From Chamaelirium japonicum (taxonomy: Eukaryota; Streptophyta; Magnoliopsida; Liliales; Melanthiaceae): a stretch of 64,000 nucleotides of DNA. The stretch spans positions 49,221,345-49,285,344 of the forward strand of contig OX393557.1 in the NCBI GenBank assembly GCA_947650365.1, written 5' to 3'. Below, piece by piece: positions 59,990 through 64,000 of the stretch; positions within the stretch are counted from its first letter, which is position 1, and every line of letters starts with the position of its first letter. The position numbers and the translations under genes are program-made. The notes under the pieces are model-generated. The model searched no databases. It had not been told where the DNA came from and worked only from the letters and a program-made list of their open reading frames with translations.

Positions 59990-60365
59990 ATTCATCTCTA
60001 GTATAAGTATCAATTCGGTTTGGTAAAAGTATTGATTAGCCGAATTGATAATGCTGCTACAGTGATTTCACTATAAAGCACTATAGTTGCTACAATGATT
60101 TCACTATAAAGCACTATAGTTGCTACAATTCGGTTTGGTAAGAGTATCCATTAACTGAATTGATACTGTTGCTATAGTGATTTCACTATAGTAATAGTAT
60201 CAATTCGGTTTGATAAGAGTACCAATTAGCCGAATTGATAGTCTTGCTACATGGATAATGTCAAGTGTCAACTGACAAATTGATACTCTTGCTGGATACA
60301 AATGGATACTCTTACAGGAGATGAGTTGGTGGGGGGGGTAGTTTTGTCATTTGAAGGGGTAAAAA
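59990..60365. repeat. Second locus of the CTACAGTGATTTCACT palindrome family
   Basis: GCTACAGTGATTTCACTATA and variants recur at least three times, with AATTCGGTTTGGTAAGAGTA spacers. The right end GGGGGTAGTTTTGTCATTTG matches the right end of the 3985-4500 locus. The family therefore flanks ADA2 on both sides, outside the transcribed region. Confidence 0.65.
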
Positions 60366-61567
60366 AGGGTAGACATGTTGTAGCACGTGTTGTTTCTGAG
60401 GGACTTCTTGCAATATTGAAACATTGTTTGTCCTTCAGCTAATATAGCATCTGCTAAAAGGACTTAAGGCTGTCTCCCTAAAAATATAATACTTATTAAG
60501 GGACTAAATCAATAACTAATTGGGCCTAATCAATCAGTTATTAGTCGGTCACTCACTGTGGCCATGTGGGAATTGAGTTCTCAAGTTAACATTTATTAGT
60601 ATTAAAAGTATTATATAATACTTATATGAATTGTAATACTTTAAGTCAGATGATCACTCGAGTTTGACGATGCTCTCCACCGCTCGAGTTGAGTCATGGT
60701 ACCAAGTGGAGGGACATCATATTACCAATACTAAGCGAAGAGTAGGGGTATCCAAGAGAGTATAGTAAGTTAGGGAGAATTGGAGTACATCATGTGTCAC
60801 ACTCTGGGTGGCTACACAGGTTAACTGGGGCTTAGAGGACTGACGAAACACTTGGGTAGTGTGTCAGTCGATTACGATTGGGAGACATGAACCCCAGTCC
60901 CTGAAGGTTCCACTTTATCCACATTTAGTATGGACTATTACTTTTCCTATTTCACTAGAAAGGAAGTCGATTCCCATAAACTCTAAAACCGTTTATGCTC
61001 CATGAGTGCTTGGCACTAGAGCATAGTAGATGCGTATGTTAGTATATCTGCTAGGGGCACCATAGAGTAGTAGAAGTTATACTAAGTGCACCCCTATCCC
61101 ATGTGGACCTCACTCCGTGTGTGCGTTTAGCACGAGTGCATGGTAGAAGTGAGCTAGTATGTTTTACTAGTGGCACCCTACCTATTTACTAGGGGTACTC
61201 GGTACTCCCCAATGAATGGTGAAATTACTAGAGGCACCCCGCAAGTAAGCTCCATGGTGTGAGTGAGGCACCTAGCGAAGCTAGGGTTTCCTCCACACCA
61301 TAGGGGTCGGCAATGTGGCACGTGCAAGGCAAGGGGGTTGATCACTATAGCCTTGTGCAAGCTATAGGGGCCGGCCACAACTTGCTTGAGCAAGCCAAGG
61401 TGGCCGACCACTATGGCTATGCGCAAGGGATACAAGGAGCCGGCCACATTAAAGCACATGGGGATTAAAGGGGGGCGGCCACTACTTGCTTACTCAAGGT
61501 GTGTTGGCCGGCCACTACTCCTAAAATCAAGGGGGCACGACTGGGGTGGGTGGATGGGTGTGTGTGT

Positions 61568-61580
<13 letters not shown>

Positions 61581-61598
<18 letters not shown>

Positions 61599-61606
61599 GG
61601 GGGGGG
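61581..61606 (+). repeat. Poly-G run (about 26 G)
   Basis: An uninterrupted G tract preceded by (GT)n. It is long enough to be an assembly or sequencing risk, and it could also form G-quadruplexes. Confidence 0.9.
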
Positions 61607-61951
61607 CACAACTTGTATTACCAAGCTTGTGGCCTCCTCTTCTATTTAAAGGGAGAGAGGGGGGATGGCCACATTGCTCTTCCTTTGCTAAATTTTGGTC
61701 CCTCTTTCTTCTTTTTTTTTGGTCCGTGTGAGATAGCGAAGAAGCTCACACGCTTAAGGCACTCAGAGATCGAGTTATGGGAGTCCGTGCTACGTGCGAG
61801 ATTGGGTGAACAAGAAGGCATCGTCTCTTTCGTGAAGCATCTTCATCCATTGCAAGGGACTTCATCCATCACTAGGATATTCATCTACGAGCCATCGCCA
61901 TCACATAGATGAAAATCCTTCGCGATTAAAAGATCCGCACAAAGGTATAAT

Positions 61952-62477
61952 TAGGGGTGTGCAGTATCCAAACCAAACCGACTGATTTTGATCGGTTTTG
62001 AAACACTCAATGGATCTAATTGGATTGGGTTTTTAAAAAACCGACATGATTGAATTGATTGACGGATTTGTAAATTTAAAACCAACCTAAACCGAATAGA
62101 ACCGACATATGTATATACATATAATATTTTTTAAAATATACCATATGTCAGCATATATCTTTGTTACCAACAACCTTTGCAATATTGTAAGATGACTTAA
62201 AATCAACTAAAAAATATTATTTTTGTCTAATGATTTGACAACAATTATTATTTTTTAAGTTGAATCTAGCTCCTAATTGAGAGGGGGGGGGGGAACCCAA
62301 TAATATATAGGCCAAAGCCCAAACCGACCATCCAATCCAATCCAAACCGACTGTAGTTGGATTGGATTTCAATCTCAGTTCGGTTTGGATCAGATTAAAA
62401 ATCCTAAAAAACGACCAAGGTTGGATCGATTTGGATTTTGCCTAAATAGATTGGTTTCGAACCGATGCACACCCCTA
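61952..62477. mobile_element. hAT-like non-autonomous element, TAGGGGTGTGCA type
   Basis: It is flanked by ggtataat (61,944-61,951) and ggtatgat (62,478-62,485), an 8-bp duplication with one change. The termini TAGGGGTGTGCA and TGCACACCCCTA are perfect inverses. Both ends carry AACCGA and TTGGAT motif clusters (AAACCAAACCGACTGATT at left, CAATCCAAACCGACTG at right). There is no coding capacity. Confidence 0.88.
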
Positions 62478-62712
62478 GGTATGATATCCTAACACGTAGA
62501 TCTAATGTAGTAATTGATTATGCATTCATGCTAGCTTGTTTGAATCACCATATCACCGTTAGGGTGTTTGTTCACTATGTTCTATTCATGCGCATATGTG
62601 TAGATTAGTTTGATGAAAATTTAATATTAACACACACCACCTACGATCATCAGGAACGTTAAAATTTTTCCTCTGCAAACCTTGGTCATTGGAATTATTT
62701 CCAACATTTTAG

Positions 62713-63175
62713 ATGACCAAACTAAACCCCCTTTTTGCTATCCTAAGCAATAACAAGTTTACGGGTCCCAATTATACGGACTAGAAGCGAAACCTCATGC
62801 TAGTTTTGAGGATCGGTAAACACACATTATCCCTTAATGTTGCTGAACCTGACCTACCGGAACCGAATGCCACTGAGGTAGAGACTAAGGCTTTCAACAA
62901 CTGGCGAGAATCTAATGAGATGTACAAGTGTTATATTATAGCATTATTGTAGATAACTTTGCAGAAGCAAGTCGAAGAAATATTCGACGCTTTCGACATG
63001 ATGACATACCAACGAGAGATATTTGAGGGGCATAATCGCATGACGTGCTACCTCACCATTAAGAAGCTTGTTGAGGAAGATGGAAGAGGAGGTCAGCGGG
63101 GGCGGGCTGCTAGGGCAACTGGGAAATCGATGGTAGAGGAGAGAGGAAGAGGAGGTGGAGACAGTGAGGGTATTT
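62713..63175 (+). pseudogene. Ty1/copia Gag fragment
   Basis: From ATG at 62,713 the frame reads MTKLNPLFAILSNNKFTGPN, then KRNLMLVLRIGKHTLS, then NNWRESNEMYKCYIIALL. This is the start of a copia Gag (UBN2 type), a capsid protein. TAG at 62,782-62,784 replaces the family's Trp, and a second TAG lies at 62,950-62,952. After about 63,075 the sequence departs from the family. The copy is dead. Confidence 0.75.
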
Positions 63176-63226
63176 TGAAAAATAGAAAACTAGTTGGGCA
63201 ATTTGGGATGAGAAAAGTGTGGGGAT

Positions 63227-63697
63227 TAAAGGTGGCAATGGGTCAGATTCGGGTCGGGTTGAGACATAGGTACAAGGGCAAAACATCCAATCCGAACCCA
63301 ACCTGTTTAATAAAGGGGTCAAAAACTTTAACCCAAACCTGACTCGCCTAATAAACAGGTTGACACCATTTAACCCGTTTAATAAATGGGTCGGGTTAGC
63401 TAAATAGAACCCATATAAAATGTTTGTGTTTGATAGGGTTGGGTCGGGTTTGATCAGGTTGCGTCATATTGGATTGGGTTTGAGCGGGTAGGGTCGGGTT
63501 AGATCGGGTCGGGTTGACACGACCTATTTGGTAAACGGGTCAAGTCGGGTCAATCGGGTTATAAGTACAAATCTAAATCTGACCCATTTAATAAACGGAT
63601 CAGTCGGATCAACTCGTTTATGGTCCAAACCCATTTAGGTCAAAGCCAAACCCGTTAACTTTGGATTGGATCGGGGGGTCGGGTCAAGCCATCCCTA
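63227..63697. mobile_element. hAT-like non-autonomous element with GGTCGGGTT arrays
   Basis: The termini are TAAAGGTGGCAATGGGTC and the inverse of TAGGGATGGCTTGACC. The flanks gtggggat (63,219-63,226) and gcgggggt (63,698-63,705) fit an 8-bp duplication with two changes. The interior is dominated by GGGTCGGGTT and its complement. The architecture is the same as in the other elements of this group. Confidence 0.6.
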
Positions 63698-63807
63698 GCG
63701 GGGGGTGCCCTTTAAGTGTTTGGTGCTCCTTCCTGAAATCAGTTGCAAAATTTTCAAATGCACATATGTCAAGGAGCATAAGGTGAGACTGGGCGTGTCG
63801 ACCACAG

Positions 63808-64000
63808 ATGTGGCGGGTGCGGTGCCCGTACTGCCCGGGGACCCAGGGGCGGTGCGCCGCCACGCCGGCGGGGCGGTGGGTGACGGAGTGCTGCTCGTGC
63901 GGGCGGGTGGTGGAAGAGCGCCAGGCCCAGACCCACCAGCTCTTCATTTTGCGTGCCCACGACAACCCCCTCCCTGTCGTCACCCCCGACCTCCTCCCCC
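63808..64000 (+). CDS. PBRP: Plant-specific TFIIB-related protein, N-terminus (runs off window)
   Basis: From ATG at 63,808 an uninterrupted frame of 64 codons continues to the end of the window. It encodes a TFIIB-type zinc ribbon (Cys 6, 9, 28 and 31, in RCPYC and ECCSCG) followed by GRVVEERQAQTHQLFILRAH and NPLPVVTPDLLP. This N-terminal signature is that of plant pBrp, a TFIIB-related factor reported on the plastid envelope and in the nucleus, where it supports RNA polymerase transcription. An in-frame TGA 24 bp upstream fixes the ATG as the first possible start. The exon is GC-rich, unlike its AT-rich flank. The cyclin-like core lies outside the window, so it cannot be ruled out that this is a pseudogene. 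Confidence 0.82.
   Translation, partial: MWRVRCPYCPGTQGRCAATPAGRWVTECCSCGRVVEERQAQTHQLFILRAHDNPLPVVTPDLLP

Larger units (their letters stand above)
60480..62712 (+). mobile_element. Probable copia LTR/leader, interrupted by an hAT-like element
   Basis: The stretch precedes a copia Gag start. It contains GGCACC-containing repeats (61,020-61,230), repeated GGCCGGCCAC-type segments (61,370-61,520), a GT tract with a long G-run (61,558-61,606) and a TCTATTTAAAGG promoter-like site near 61,640. LTR ends are not defined. Confidence 0.4.

Noticed and set aside
63684..63983. 99-codon minus-strand frame at the right edge
   Set aside because: It is antisense to the PBRP zinc-ribbon exon, which explains the conserved residues on the plus strand.

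Overview
The window is plant nuclear DNA. Its coding sequence is spliced with GT-AG introns, two plant-type transcription genes can be read, and nearly everything else is transposon-derived (LINE, Ty1/copia, Ty3/gypsy, hAT, PIF/Harbinger, a Cassandra-like 5S-bearing element, foldback MITEs) or microsatellite. The GC-rich 5' exon at the right edge, the GC-rich 4CL-like pseudogene and the very long repeat-filled introns suggest a flowering plant outside the grasses, perhaps a non-grass monocot. That placement is inference.

Bases 1-11.6 kb are intergenic. They hold an hAT (TTF/dimerisation type) transposase remnant, palindromic repeats, a decayed PIF/Harbinger element with a long (TA)n, a 389-bp near-perfect inverted repeat, a 4-coumarate:CoA-ligase-like pseudogene, a GA-rich repeat array and a foldback element ending about 160 bp before the next gene's start codon.

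From 11,628 to 58,734 runs one gene on the + strand, the transcriptional adaptor ADA2 of the SAGA-type histone acetyltransferase module. I could assemble 13 coding exons. They join in phase to 1,743 nt (580 aa plus stop) and carry ZZ, SANT and SWIRM domains, spread over 47.1 kb. Introns 1, 3, 6, 9 and 11 are 3-18 kb long and packed with insertions. Intron 9 (18.4 kb) carries a 5.8-kb full-length LINE with a 17-bp target duplication, a 758-bp hAT-type element and an LTR element with a 5-bp duplication. Intron 6 holds an array of 14 short hairpins. Introns 1, 9, 11 and 12 hold hAT-like non-autonomous elements with 8-bp duplications.

Downstream (58.7-63.8 kb) are a GGT-rich tract, a second copy of the palindromic repeat family, and a decayed copia element broken by hAT-like insertions. 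At the right edge the first 64 codons of a plant TFIIB-related protein (PBRP) begin at 63,808 and run off the window. The two host genes both act in transcription, but nothing here shows that they are co-regulated. The clearest unusual signals are the giant but intact ADA2 gene, a set of hAT-like elements that share an architecture of short motif arrays at both ends, and the intronic hairpin array.
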